DNA of 52,028 nucleotides, taken from contig JAFSPW010000050.1 in NCBI GenBank assembly GCA_017451295.1, forward strand, positions 1 through 52,028. Reading direction: 5' to 3'. The notes beneath the pieces were generated by a model. That model did not search any database. It worked only from the letters and a program-made list of their open reading frames with translations, and had not been told where the DNA came from. The DNA comes from Clostridia bacterium. GTDB lineage: Bacteria > Bacillota > Clostridia > Christensenellales > CAG-138. A program made the translations under genes and the position numbers. Of this stretch, positions 23,558 to 32,455 are shown piece by piece; position 1 is the stretch's first letter; every line of letters begins with the position of its first letter.

Positions 23558-24994
23558 ATGGTCCGGTTTCGCTTCAAAACCATATTCAGCCGGATGCTGT
23601 TTCTGCAATGCATCACGGTTTTTCCCCTGCTGTTGATTACAGGGCTGACTATCGGCCTGGTGTCCCGTCGGCAGGGGCTTTCTATGGAAAGAGACCTGCT
23701 GCTGGAGACGGCACAGCAGGCCTTTGGTTCCGTTGGTCAGGATAGGGAGCTGCTGCATTTTGCTCAGGATTCCGATACCTTTATTCAAATCATTGAAAAT
23801 GACTCTGTCAAAGGCTACTATACGAACCCTCTGTGGATGGAGGTAGCGGCCATAGACGAGGAGCAGACCCGGCTGCAGGAGGTTGTTCGCCGGGCGGACC
23901 GTCTGCCGGAGGGTACAGAGCGATTCTTTTTTGGCAGTCCTTTCCCCATCTATACTCTCTATGTCCAGCCGGAGGAGGGGAGCGCCCTCATCCTAGTTCA
24001 TGGGGACATCAGCGCTCAAAACGCCGCCTTCTCTCAGGTAATGACCTGGACCATGGCCATCTGCGCCATGGCCGCCTTTGTGGTGCTGCTGAGCTCCTAT
24101 TATGTATCTAAACGGATTTTGAATCCCTTTGTGGAGATGAATCACATGGTGCAGTGCTACTCCCGAGGGGATTTTTCCCAGCGTATCCACCTGCCCGGCA
24201 ATGACGAGGCCGCCCAGTTGGGCCGCAGCTTTAATGAGATGGCGGACCAGCTTCGCAACTTGGAGCAGACCAGGCAGAGCTTCGTGGCCAATGTGTCCCA
24301 CGAGCTTCGCTCTCCCCTCACCAGCATGAAGGGGTTTTTGGAAGCCATGATGGACGGCACCATTCCGCCGGAGGATCACGAACAGTATGTTGGCATCGTG
24401 CTTTCCGAAACCCGGCGCATGACCGCCATGGTCAATGACCTGCTGGATTTAGCCCGGATTGAAAGCGGCATCATCACCGTCAACTATGAGGTTTTTGATA
24501 TCAATGAGCTGATTCGGCGAACGCTCATCACCTTTGAAGCCCGCATATCAGAAAAGAGCATTGAGCTGGATGTGCGCTTTGCCCTGGAGCAGTGCTTTGT
24601 CTATGCAGACAGCAACCAGATCTCCCAGGTGATTCGGAATCTGGTGGATAACGCCATCAAGTATTCTCCCGATGGGAGCAAGCTGTTTGTGTCCACCTAC
24701 GCCCTGCGTAAGGAGGTGCATGTCACCATTCGGGATACCGGCGTGGGCATTCCGGCGGAGGATGTGCCACACATCTTCGACCGGTTCTATAAGGTAGAGA
24801 AGGCCCACACCCCTTCGCCCCAGGTGGGTTCCGGGTTGGGGCTGGCCATTGTGAAAAAGATAATCGAGGCTCACGGCCAATCCATAACGGTGAAGAGTGC
24901 CCGAGGCAAGGGCACCCAGTTCACCTTCACCTTGGAGCGAGCCAATCCCTTGAAACGAGTAACCGACGGAGGCAGAAAGAATGGGAACCAATAA
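23558..24994 (+). CDS. Membrane sensor histidine kinase
   Basis: Sensor kinase (478 aa) for the adjacent response regulator. Two membrane helices (about 12-34 and 160-183) enclose a roughly 125-residue extracellular sensor region, followed by HAMP (about 184-236), the HisKA helix with FVANVSHELRSPLTS, and a full ATPase domain: NLVDNAIKYSPDG (N), DTGVGIP (G1), FDRFYKVEKA (F), GSGLGLAIV (G2). No PAS domain is seen, unlike WalK. It overlaps htrA by 14 bp. The ribosome-binding site is weak, so coupling to the regulator gene is likely. Confidence 0.95.
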   Translation: MVRFRFKTIFSRMLFLQCITVFPLLLITGLTIGLVSRRQGLSMERDLLLETAQQAFGSVGQDRELLHFAQDSDTFIQIIENDSVKGYYTNPLWMEVAAIDEEQTRLQEVVRRADRLPEGTERFFFGSPFPIYTLYVQPEEGSALILVHGDISAQNAAFSQVMTWTMAICAMAAFVVLLSSYYVSKRILNPFVEMNHMVQCYSRGDFSQRIHLPGNDEAAQLGRSFNEMADQLRNLEQTRQSFVANVSHELRSPLTSMKGFLEAMMDGTIPPEDHEQYVGIVLSETRRMTAMVNDLLDLARIESGIITVNYEVFDINELIRRTLITFEARISEKSIELDVRFALEQCFVYADSNQISQVIRNLVDNAIKYSPDGSKLFVSTYALRKEVHVTIRDTGVGIPAEDVPHIFDRFYKVEKAHTPSPQVGSGLGLAIVKKIIEAHGQSITVKSARGKGTQFTFTLERANPLKRVTDGGRKNGNQ

Positions 24995-26273
24995 CCAACA
25001 AAACTATAGGGGCGGCAAGGGCCTGAGCGCATTCATTTGGGTGCTGGCAATTCTGGCCGTCGCCCTGTTTATCGTGAGCATCATCCTGCTGGGCGGCTTT
25101 GTGAGCCGGCTTTCTATCCAGGCCCAACCCCAGTATACCGTTCCGGACTTTGACGACCCCATGCCCGACTTCGGGGAGGAATGGCCTTTTGACTTTCCGC
25201 AAAACACGCCCTTTGCAGAGCCGGCGCCCCTGGAGCCTGCACCCACTATGGACCCTGAAGTCAGGGAAAATCTGCCGGAACTGGAGCTTTCTGTGCAGCC
25301 TTCTGCGGACATGCAGACCTTTGCCTCCATTCCCGACGTTGTGGAGGCGGCCTCCGGCTCCGTTGTGGGCATTTTGCAGTACCAGAAAAACAGCCGTACC
25401 GGAGAGATGGGGGAGTATGCCAGCGGCTCCGGCTTCATCGTGTCCGAAGACGGGTATGTGCTCACCAACGCCCATGTCATCAGCGGCGCCGCTCAGGTGG
25501 ATGTGCTCTTCTCCGACGGCAGAAAACTGACGGCCCTGGTGGTGGGCACGGATATCACCACGGACGTGGCTGTGCTGAAGATTGAGGCGGAGGGCCTTAC
25601 CCCCTTGCCCATGGGAGATTCCTCCGCTTTGCGGGTAGGGGAGTATGTGATTGCCATCGGCAACCCGCTCAACGCCTATGAGTTTCATGGTACGGTGACC
25701 TTTGGCATCATCAGCGCCACGGCACGGGATATCAATATTGAGGGCTTTGTGAACACATATTTGCAAACCGATGCCGCCATCAACTTTGGCAACAGCGGCG
25801 GTCCGTTAATCAACATGCACGGTCAGGTTATCGGCATGAACACCGCCAAGAGCGTGACCGCCGGCTATGATGCCATGGGCAACAGCATATCCGCCGAGGG
25901 CATCGGCTTTGCCTTGCCCATACAGAATGTTATGGAGATTGTGAACACCATTCTGCGGGAGGGGAATTTGACCCGCCCCGGCATCGGTGTCATCATTCGT
26001 CCCATCAATGAGCAGTTGGCCGCCATGTATGACATGCCCACCGGCTGCCGGGTGGAGTCTGTCACGGTGGGCGGACCGGCTGAAAAGGCTGGACTTCTGG
26101 TGGGGGATGTGATTATGGAGGCGGATGGCAAGGCCGTCCAGGAGAACGACGATGTGGTGAACTATATCCGCTCATTGCAGGTGGGAGATGTGGTGACCTT
26201 CACCGTCTATCGGGACGGGGAAACGCTGACTATTCCCGTTACCGTGGGGGACATGAATCAATTTAGCAAGTGA
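24981..26273 (+). CDS. htrA: HtrA/DegP-like membrane-anchored serine protease
   Basis: Quality-control protease (430 aa) acting outside the membrane on misfolded proteins. One N-terminal anchor helix (about 16-40) is followed by a Pro/Glu/Asp-rich linker (about 45-110), a trypsin-like domain with the triad His in LTNAHVI, Asp in TTDVAVLKI and Ser in GNSGGPL, and one C-terminal PDZ domain (about 335-425). It overlaps the kinase gene and touches mutS2, so the four genes form one transcript. This pairing suggests the two-component system senses envelope damage and raises HtrA, as inferred from context only. Confidence 0.95.
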   Translation: MGTNNQQNYRGGKGLSAFIWVLAILAVALFIVSIILLGGFVSRLSIQAQPQYTVPDFDDPMPDFGEEWPFDFPQNTPFAEPAPLEPAPTMDPEVRENLPELELSVQPSADMQTFASIPDVVEAASGSVVGILQYQKNSRTGEMGEYASGSGFIVSEDGYVLTNAHVISGAAQVDVLFSDGRKLTALVVGTDITTDVAVLKIEAEGLTPLPMGDSSALRVGEYVIAIGNPLNAYEFHGTVTFGIISATARDINIEGFVNTYLQTDAAINFGNSGGPLINMHGQVIGMNTAKSVTAGYDAMGNSISAEGIGFALPIQNVMEIVNTILREGNLTRPGIGVIIRPINEQLAAMYDMPTGCRVESVTVGGPAEKAGLLVGDVIMEADGKAVQENDDVVNYIRSLQVGDVVTFTVYRDGETLTIPVTVGDMNQFSK

Positions 26274-28639
26274 TGATTTCTGAACGAAGCATACACATTT
26301 TAGAGCTGGATAGAATCAAGGACCGGCTCCTTTCATACGCGGTGTCGGACATGGGCCGGGAGGCGGTGCATGCCTTGGCCCCTGTCACCGCCTTGGAGGA
26401 AGCGGACAGGATGCTCCGGGAGACCCAGGAGGCTGAATCCATCTACTGGCGGCTGGGGCACACCCCGCTGGATAGCTTTGCGGATATGCGGGGGAGTTTG
26501 CGACGCATGGGCGCGGTGCTGTTTCTGTCCATGGGGGAGTTGCTCTCCATTTGTCAATGCCTGCGGGTGTCTCGCTGCACCCGGGAAGCCATCTTGGGCG
26601 GCAACGACCAGGGGAACGAGGAGCTGCTGTGCCTTCTTGCCAACCGGCTCATTGCTCAGCCGGAGATTGAAAACGAAATCAATCGCTGCATCCTCTCGGA
26701 GGAGGAGATGGCGGACAATGCTTCCCCGGAGCTGAGCCGCATTCGCCGCCAGATGAAGCTGACCCAGGAGAAGGTGCGGGATAAGCTAAACAGCATCATC
26801 CGCACCGCCGGGGACCAGAAGCTATTGCAGGATGCCATCATCACCGTCCGCAACGGCCGCTACACCATTCCGGTAAAGGCGGAGCATCGGCGGCAGATTC
26901 CGGGCTTGATTCACGACCAAAGCGGCACCGGCCAGACTCTGTTCATCGAACCGGCGGCGGTGGTGGAGCTGGGGAATGAATATAAAAAGCTGGAGCTGGA
27001 TGAGAAGAAGGAGATGGAGCGCATTCTCTCGGGACTCACGGCCCTGCTGCAGCCCTTCTCTCAGGAGCTTTACGACAGTCTTATTATCCTTGCACGGCTG
27101 GATGCCATCTTTTCTAAGGCTGCCCTGGCCCGGGAGTATGGCGGCACTCGACCGAAGCTAAATGACCAGGGTCGCATTCGCCTGATAAATGCCCGGCACC
27201 CCTTGATAGACAAGGAGAAGGTGGTGCCCATCACTCTTTGGCTGGGGGAGGATTTTGACACCCTCATCGTCACCGGACCCAACACCGGCGGCAAGACCGT
27301 CACGGTGAAGACGGTGGGCTTATTTACCCTTATGGCGATGTGCGGCCTGTTTCTTCCCGCCCAGGAAGGGAGCGAGGTCTCCACCTTCGACCAGGTCTTT
27401 GCGGACATCGGCGACGAGCAGTCCATCGAACAAAGCCTTTCCACCTTCAGCGCCCATATGACCAACCTGGTGTCCATCCTGGATCAGGCGGACAACCATA
27501 CCCTGGTGCTGCTGGATGAGCTGGGGGCTGGCACGGATCCTCTGGAGGGTGCGGCGCTGGCCCAGGCCATATTAGAGCATCTGCAGCAATTGGGTTGCCG
27601 CACCATGGCCACCACCCATTACAGCGAAATCAAGGCCTTTGCCCTGTCCCGTGAAGGGATGCAGAATGCCTCTATGGAGTTTGATGTGGATAGGCTCTGT
27701 CCCACCTATCGGCTCTATATCGGCATTCCCGGCAAATCCAACGCCTTTGAAATCAGCGCCCGCTTAGGCCTTCAGCCGGAGGTTATCGACCGGGCTCGGC
27801 AGTTCCTTAAGAAAGAGGATGCGGCCTTTGAAGACGTGCTCAGCGGCGCCCAAGAGCAGCGGCATTTGGCGGAGGAAGCCCGGCACGAGGCACAGCTTGC
27901 ACTGTGGGAGGCCCAGAAACTGAAGACGGATTTGGAGAAGCAGACCAGAAAGTTAGAGGAGGAGAAGGTTCAGCTTCGGAACAAGGCCCGGGAGGATGCC
28001 CGGGACATCGTGCGCCAGACTCGCAAGGAGATGGAGCGGCTGATAGCAGAGCTGCGGGACATCAAGAATATCGACTATAAGGCCTTGGAACGGGCCATTC
28101 AGCAATCCCGGGATGCCATGCGGGCTTCGGAAAACGATTTAGCGGACACGCCCCTGCCGGAGGAGGGCTTGGGCAGCGCTCCTAAAAGCGTGCAGGCTGG
28201 CGAGAGCTATTATGTGACCAGCATCCACAACAACGCCACGGTGCTAAAGGCACCGGACGGACGGGGTATGGTACAGATTCAGGCCGGGGTCATCAAGATG
28301 AATGTGCCTGTAACGGATTTACGGCAGGTGCCTAAGGGGCAAAAGAAGCGAGCACCTGTGCAGGACAGCAAACCAATCCTCCAGGACATTCAACAGATGA
28401 AGATGGAGCTGGATTTACGGGGCATGACCGTGGACGACGGCATTTTGGAGATTGACCGCTACATCGACATGTGTCAGCGCAGCGGCCGTAAGGAGTTCAA
28501 TGTGATTCACGGCAAGGGCACTGGGGCTCTGCGGGCCGGGGTTCAGGCGTATCTAAAGAACCACCCCAAGGTGAAGACCTACCGTCTGGGCGCCTATGGG
28601 GAGGGGGATGCAGGAGTTACGGTGGTCACCTTAAAATGA
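26273..28639 (+). CDS. mutS2: MutS2 (ATPase with Smr endonuclease domain)
   Basis: A 788-aa MutS2. The MutS-like ATPase has Walker A TGPNTGGKTVT, the DEQSIEQSLSTFSAHM segment and Walker B LLDELGAGTDP. A long Glu/Lys/Arg-rich coiled coil (about 520-615) leads to a KOW-like segment and the C-terminal Smr domain (LDLRGMTVDD, VIHGKGTGALR). MutS2 has no role in mismatch repair; in Bacillus it rescues collided ribosomes, and in others it suppresses recombination. ATG 26273 shares one base with the htrA stop; GTG 26270 is an alternative. Its 3' end overlaps the opposing yihY gene by 9 bp. Confidence 0.96.
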   Translation: MISERSIHILELDRIKDRLLSYAVSDMGREAVHALAPVTALEEADRMLRETQEAESIYWRLGHTPLDSFADMRGSLRRMGAVLFLSMGELLSICQCLRVSRCTREAILGGNDQGNEELLCLLANRLIAQPEIENEINRCILSEEEMADNASPELSRIRRQMKLTQEKVRDKLNSIIRTAGDQKLLQDAIITVRNGRYTIPVKAEHRRQIPGLIHDQSGTGQTLFIEPAAVVELGNEYKKLELDEKKEMERILSGLTALLQPFSQELYDSLIILARLDAIFSKAALAREYGGTRPKLNDQGRIRLINARHPLIDKEKVVPITLWLGEDFDTLIVTGPNTGGKTVTVKTVGLFTLMAMCGLFLPAQEGSEVSTFDQVFADIGDEQSIEQSLSTFSAHMTNLVSILDQADNHTLVLLDELGAGTDPLEGAALAQAILEHLQQLGCRTMATTHYSEIKAFALSREGMQNASMEFDVDRLCPTYRLYIGIPGKSNAFEISARLGLQPEVIDRARQFLKKEDAAFEDVLSGAQEQRHLAEEARHEAQLALWEAQKLKTDLEKQTRKLEEEKVQLRNKAREDARDIVRQTRKEMERLIAELRDIKNIDYKALERAIQQSRDAMRASENDLADTPLPEEGLGSAPKSVQAGESYYVTSIHNNATVLKAPDGRGMVQIQAGVIKMNVPVTDLRQVPKGQKKRAPVQDSKPILQDIQQMKMELDLRGMTVDDGILEIDRYIDMCQRSGRKEFNVIHGKGTGALRAGVQAYLKNHPKVKTYRLGAYGEGDAGVTVVTLK

Positions 28640-29413
28640 TTCAGCAGGCAAGCCGCTTCCAATTGAGGCGGCTTTTTTCGTGCAGCAAAAATAAGCGCCG
28701 AGCAGTAGGATATAGAAGCAGTAGTATAGCCACAGGAGGGTCAGCACCAGGGCGGAGAGCCCCCCATACACCGTGGGGTCAAAGAGTCGCTGAACATACA
28801 GGGAGAAGAAGGTGGAGAATGTGCCCCAAGAGAGGGTGCTAAGAAGGGCGCAGAGAAGAATGCGTTTATAGGCGGCGGCTTTTCCCAGAATGGCCCGATA
28901 CAGGCATACGATGACAAGCCACAGCAGAGGCAGGGCCATAAGGGGACGGAAGGGGACCAGGCGGCTGCTGAGCACCAGCAGCACCAAAAACACCGGCGCC
29001 AGCAACAGCATCAACAAGGTAAGACCCATGGCCAGCAATCGCCGGGGCAGATACCCTAAGTTTCCCTCTATATCGGCGGCAGATCCCATGCCCTTTATGA
29101 GTTCCGATGCAGCGTTTGCCCCGGACCAGAGCAGTATCATGGCAGAAAGGGGCACCAACGCCTTGCCCCTTAGATACGCAGAGTAGAGAACGGAGCCCAC
29201 CAGGGTGTATACACCCGGGGGCAGCAGCCGATACAAAAAAGCCAGCACAGCCTCCTGGGGTATTTCCCACAGATTCAAAAGCCCGGCCAGCAGCATGGAC
29301 AGGGGAAATAGGGACAAAAAGGCATAGAAAGCCACAGAGGCGCTGAAGGTAGGCAGATGCCTTTGCCCGGTCTTTCGAGAGAGATTGGATAAAGAGGAGA
29401 GGAGCTTTTTCAA
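28631..29413 (-). CDS. YihY/BrkB-family inner membrane protein
   Basis: A 260-aa polytopic membrane protein with about six hydrophobic helices. The N-terminal part LPTFSASVAFYAFLSLFPL and the C-terminal DPTVYGGLSALVLTLLWLYY are typical of the YihY (once called RNase BN) family. It is not a ribonuclease; the function remains unclear and a transport role has been suggested. The start is TTG at 29413, 2 bp after the rpe stop, so it is the last gene of the def operon. Its final codons (28650-28678) also contain the terminator hairpin of mutS2 on the other strand. Confidence 0.92.
   Translation of the reverse strand: MKKLLSSLSNLSRKTGQRHLPTFSASVAFYAFLSLFPLSMLLAGLLNLWEIPQEAVLAFLYRLLPPGVYTLVGSVLYSAYLRGKALVPLSAMILLWSGANAASELIKGMGSAADIEGNLGYLPRRLLAMGLTLLMLLLAPVFLVLLVLSSRLVPFRPLMALPLLWLVIVCLYRAILGKAAAYKRILLCALLSTLSWGTFSTFFSLYVQRLFDPTVYGGLSALVLTLLWLYYCFYILLLGAYFCCTKKAASIGSGLPAESF
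28650..28678 (+). terminator. mutS2 terminator embedded in the yihY coding end
   Basis: AAGCCGCTTC (28650-28659) pairs with GAGGCGGCTT (28665-28674, one wobble) around a CAATT loop and leads into TTTTTT. It lies inside the opposing yihY reading frame. Confidence 0.85.
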
Positions 29414-29415
29414 TG

Positions 29416-30060
29416 TCAGCCCCGGAGTTTGGTAATCATCTCTGCCGGATTGACAGCCTTAAAGACAGCACTGCCGGCCACCAGCACCGTGACTCCGGCT
29501 TGGCGGCAGGCGGCTGCGGTGTCCACATTGATGCCTCCGTCCACCTGAATTTCAAAGTTCAGGTTCAGGGCATGCTTTCTCTCGTTCAGCTCCCTAATCT
29601 TATCCAGCGTTTCGGGAATAAAGGACTGGCCGCCAAAGCCCGGGTTCACGCTCATCAGCAGCACCAAATCGCAGTAGGGGAGATAGGGTTCGCAGGCGCT
29701 GACCGGAGTTTCGGGTTTTAGCACCAGACCGGGACTCATGCCCGCTTCTTGAATCTGTTTCAGCAGGGGCAGGGGGTCGTTAACGGCCTCTATGTGAAAA
29801 CTCAGCTTGTCGGCGCCGGCCTTGCAGAAGGGCTGGATATAGTCCTGAGGGCGGTCTACCATCAGGTGCACATCTAAAGGCAGCCGAGTCAAGGGCCGAA
29901 GCGCCTTGCACATGGTGGAGCCAAAGGTCAGATTGGGTACAAAGTGACCATCCATCACATCGAAGTGAACCCAGTCGGCACCGCTTCGCTCCAGCATCTG
30001 CACCGCATCTCCCAGACGGGCAAAGTCGGCAGAGAGAATGGAGGGGGCAATCTTAATCAT
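29416..30060 (-). CDS. rpe: Ribulose-phosphate 3-epimerase
   Basis: Pentose-phosphate enzyme (214 aa) interconverting ribulose 5-phosphate and xylulose 5-phosphate. It is a TIM barrel with SILSADFARLGD, the metal/catalytic strand HFDVMDGHFVPN, VHLMVDRP and the phosphate site VDGGINVDTA. The ATG at 30060 is chosen because AGGAGG lies upstream and the protein then begins MIKIAPSILSAD, the family N-terminus. It overlaps rsgA by 8 bp. The rsgA-rpe order is conserved in Firmicutes. Confidence 0.97.
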   Translation of the reverse strand: MIKIAPSILSADFARLGDAVQMLERSGADWVHFDVMDGHFVPNLTFGSTMCKALRPLTRLPLDVHLMVDRPQDYIQPFCKAGADKLSFHIEAVNDPLPLLKQIQEAGMSPGLVLKPETPVSACEPYLPYCDLVLLMSVNPGFGGQSFIPETLDKIRELNERKHALNLNFEIQVDGGINVDTAAACRQAGVTVLVAGSAVFKAVNPAEMITKLRG

Positions 30061-30919
30061 ACTGGTGTTTCCTCCTGTAGATAAAATCTTGGGCAATGAG
30101 CTGATAGCGCTCATATCGGCCTTGGGATAGTTTGCCCAGGGACAGCAGTTTTTTTACACCGCAATCCGGTTCCTTTACATGCATGCACCCTGGAAAGCGG
30201 CAGGGCTCCGCTTCCAAAAACTCCGGGTACGCTCGCTGCAGCAGGGTTTTGTCAAAGCTCTCCGGCTCATACAACGAGAAGCCGGGCGTATCCAGCAAGG
30301 CGCCTAAGAAGCAGGGCCAAAGCTGGGCATGCCGGGTGGTGTGCTTGCCCCTGTCCGTTTTGCGGCTGAGCTCCCCCACAGGCAGGTCCAGCTCCGGCAG
30401 CAGGGCATTGAGAAGGGAGGTTTTGCCCACGGCGGACTGCCCTGCAAAACAGCAGACATGGCCATAAATCAGCTCCTTCAATTCCTCCAGGCCCTGTCCT
30501 TCCTTGGCGGAAACCACCGCCTTGGGAAAACGGCTATAGTCCGTCCAAAAGGCGGCAAGCACTTTTTCGTCCGCCTCGTCCGCTTTGTTGAGAATCAACA
30601 CCGGTTCTATGTTCCCACTGATGGCCTGGACAATCAGCTTGTCGGCCAGCAGCCAATCCGGTTCCGGATACCGGGCGGAAAGGACGATGAGCAGTCGGTC
30701 AATATTGGCAACCGCCGGGCGAACGAGCAGGCTCCTGCGAGGCAATATGGTATCTATCTGAGCATAGCCGGAATTGTGGCGGGTGAGGGTAACCCTGTCT
30801 CCCACCACAGGGGTGATGCCTTCCTTTCTAAAGGCACCACGGGCCTTGCAGGTAATCAGTTCCTCACCTGCGGACACATAGTAGAATCCGCCTACACCCT
30901 TGATAATCGTTCCTTCCAT
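30053..30919 (-). CDS. rsgA: Ribosome small subunit-dependent GTPase RsgA
   Basis: Circularly permuted GTPase (288 aa) that checks late 30S subunit assembly. It has an N-terminal OB fold (about 1-65), then G4 LILNKADE ahead of G1 GQSAVGKTSLLN and G3 DTPGFS, the permuted order typical of RsgA, and a C-terminal zinc domain with CRFPGCMHVKEPDCGVK. It begins 3 bp after prkC. In Bacillus the RsgA homologue is a PrkC substrate, which fits its place next to the kinase. Confidence 0.97.
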   Translation of the reverse strand: MEGTIIKGVGGFYYVSAGEELITCKARGAFRKEGITPVVGDRVTLTRHNSGYAQIDTILPRRSLLVRPAVANIDRLLIVLSARYPEPDWLLADKLIVQAISGNIEPVLILNKADEADEKVLAAFWTDYSRFPKAVVSAKEGQGLEELKELIYGHVCCFAGQSAVGKTSLLNALLPELDLPVGELSRKTDRGKHTTRHAQLWPCFLGALLDTPGFSLYEPESFDKTLLQRAYPEFLEAEPCRFPGCMHVKEPDCGVKKLLSLGKLSQGRYERYQLIAQDFIYRRKHQYD

Positions 30920-30922
30920 GGT

Positions 30923-32455
30923 TCACTCCGAAAACTTTGCATCCTGGCTGCGGACTTCTTCTCCGTTCACCAGCAGATACAGGGTTCTGGTGGCGGGGTC
31001 GTTGCTGTAAACGGTGGCGCTGATGGAAACCATGCTCTCCTTGGTCCGTACCGTTTCATAGAGAATAACGGAGTAGTCGATGTTTTCCGTGTTGCTGGTC
31101 CGATAAACCATCTGCACCGTGGAGTCCGCTTCCTCGATATCCAGCAAAAAGGAGACGTCTGCTTTATATTTGCCGTGGCTCTCCAGCAGCAGCGTTAGAT
31201 ACACCGGCGCCTGCTTATCGGAATCATCAGCAGAATACCGCTGTGCCACAATGGTTCCGGTGCGGCTGCTGTCCGTGGCATAGGCCATGGATACATAGAT
31301 GTTTTCGTATCCAGCCACATGAAGCACCCGCAGGGCATCGTCCAGCCGGAAGCCGGTAACCGTGGGGGCGGTGCCGCTGGAGGGGGTGGGCTGCACGGCT
31401 TCCACGGCGGCATAGACCACATTCTCCGTAACGGGAGAGGCGGCGGCTTGGGTGACATCCGGCTCACTTCCGGCGCACCATTGGTTGACAAAGCCCAGAT
31501 AGGCCACGAAGATGACCAGTATGGGGGTGAATACGGAGATGGAAATCCAGGCATATACGGACAGGGACATGCGCCGTCCCGGTGCCTTCTGCTCCCGGCT
31601 GGTCCTATCCCGGGCGAAGGTGCCGTTGGGATGGGACAGGGCCCGAATCAAATCCCCCCGCATCAGCTTAGCAGAGGCATAGCGCATGGCCGGGTCCTTC
31701 TCCATGGCCCGCAGGACAATATCGTTAAGGGCCGGAGGAATCTGTGGGTTCAACTCTTTGGGGGGCTTAGGCTGATTGGATATATGCATCAGGGCCGTGG
31801 CCACCGTGGTGTCTCCATTGAAGGGGACAGACCCAGTCAGCATTTCATAGAGGGAGACCCCGGCGGAATAGATGTCGCTTTCCGCCGTGGCCGGCAGTCC
31901 CTGGGCTTGCTCGGGAGAGATATACTGAACGGAACCAATGACATTCTTGCCGCTAAAGGTGACGGTAGTGGTGGTCATCTCCCTGGCGATGCCAAAGTCT
32001 GCCAGCTTCGCCCTACCCCTGGCGGTGACGATGACGTTCTGGGGCTTCACATCCCGATGGACAATGCCATGGGCGTGAGCATAGGAGAGGGCATCGAGCA
32101 CCTGGCTGCAGATGGAAATGGACTGTTGCACGGACAGGTGCCCCCGGGGGCTGCTGTGTATGAGCTCCTTCAGGGTTTTGCCTTCCACATATTCAAGGAC
32201 GATATAGGGTATGTTATCATGGGTGCCAACGCCAAAGGCACGGACGATATTATCGTGGGAAAGGGCCAGGGAAGCACGGGCTTCCCGCTCAAAGCGGCGC
32301 AAAAACTCCTGGTCGTTTAGATATTCTTCCTTGAGCATCTTCACGGCCACCACCTTCCGGCTGCCGATGCTGATGGCCTTATACACATGTGCCATGCCGC
32401 CCGAACCTATCTCCTGCAGCACCTCATACTTTCCGTCGATGATATCGGGAATCAT
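30923..32455 (-). CDS. prkC: PrkC-type membrane Ser/Thr protein kinase with a reduced ectodomain
   Basis: Eukaryotic-type kinase (510 aa). The kinase domain (about 9-275) keeps all motifs: GSGGMAHVYKA, VAVKML, HRDVKPQNV, DFGIAR and a Thr-rich activation loop (MTTTTVTF), then APE-equivalent SPEQAQG. A juxtamembrane part leads to one membrane helix (about 302-325). The outside part is short: a single recognisable PASTA-like stretch (GFRLDDALRVLHVAGY) and a C-terminal beta-rich segment, where Bacillus PrkC has three PASTA repeats. PASTA domains bind muropeptides or lipid II. It overlaps the phosphatase gene by 4 bp. Confidence 0.95.
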   Translation of the reverse strand: MIPDIIDGKYEVLQEIGSGGMAHVYKAISIGSRKVVAVKMLKEEYLNDQEFLRRFEREARASLALSHDNIVRAFGVGTHDNIPYIVLEYVEGKTLKELIHSSPRGHLSVQQSISICSQVLDALSYAHAHGIVHRDVKPQNVIVTARGRAKLADFGIAREMTTTTVTFSGKNVIGSVQYISPEQAQGLPATAESDIYSAGVSLYEMLTGSVPFNGDTTVATALMHISNQPKPPKELNPQIPPALNDIVLRAMEKDPAMRYASAKLMRGDLIRALSHPNGTFARDRTSREQKAPGRRMSLSVYAWISISVFTPILVIFVAYLGFVNQWCAGSEPDVTQAAASPVTENVVYAAVEAVQPTPSSGTAPTVTGFRLDDALRVLHVAGYENIYVSMAYATDSSRTGTIVAQRYSADDSDKQAPVYLTLLLESHGKYKADVSFLLDIEEADSTVQMVYRTSNTENIDYSVILYETVRTKESMVSISATVYSNDPATRTLYLLVNGEEVRSQDAKFSE

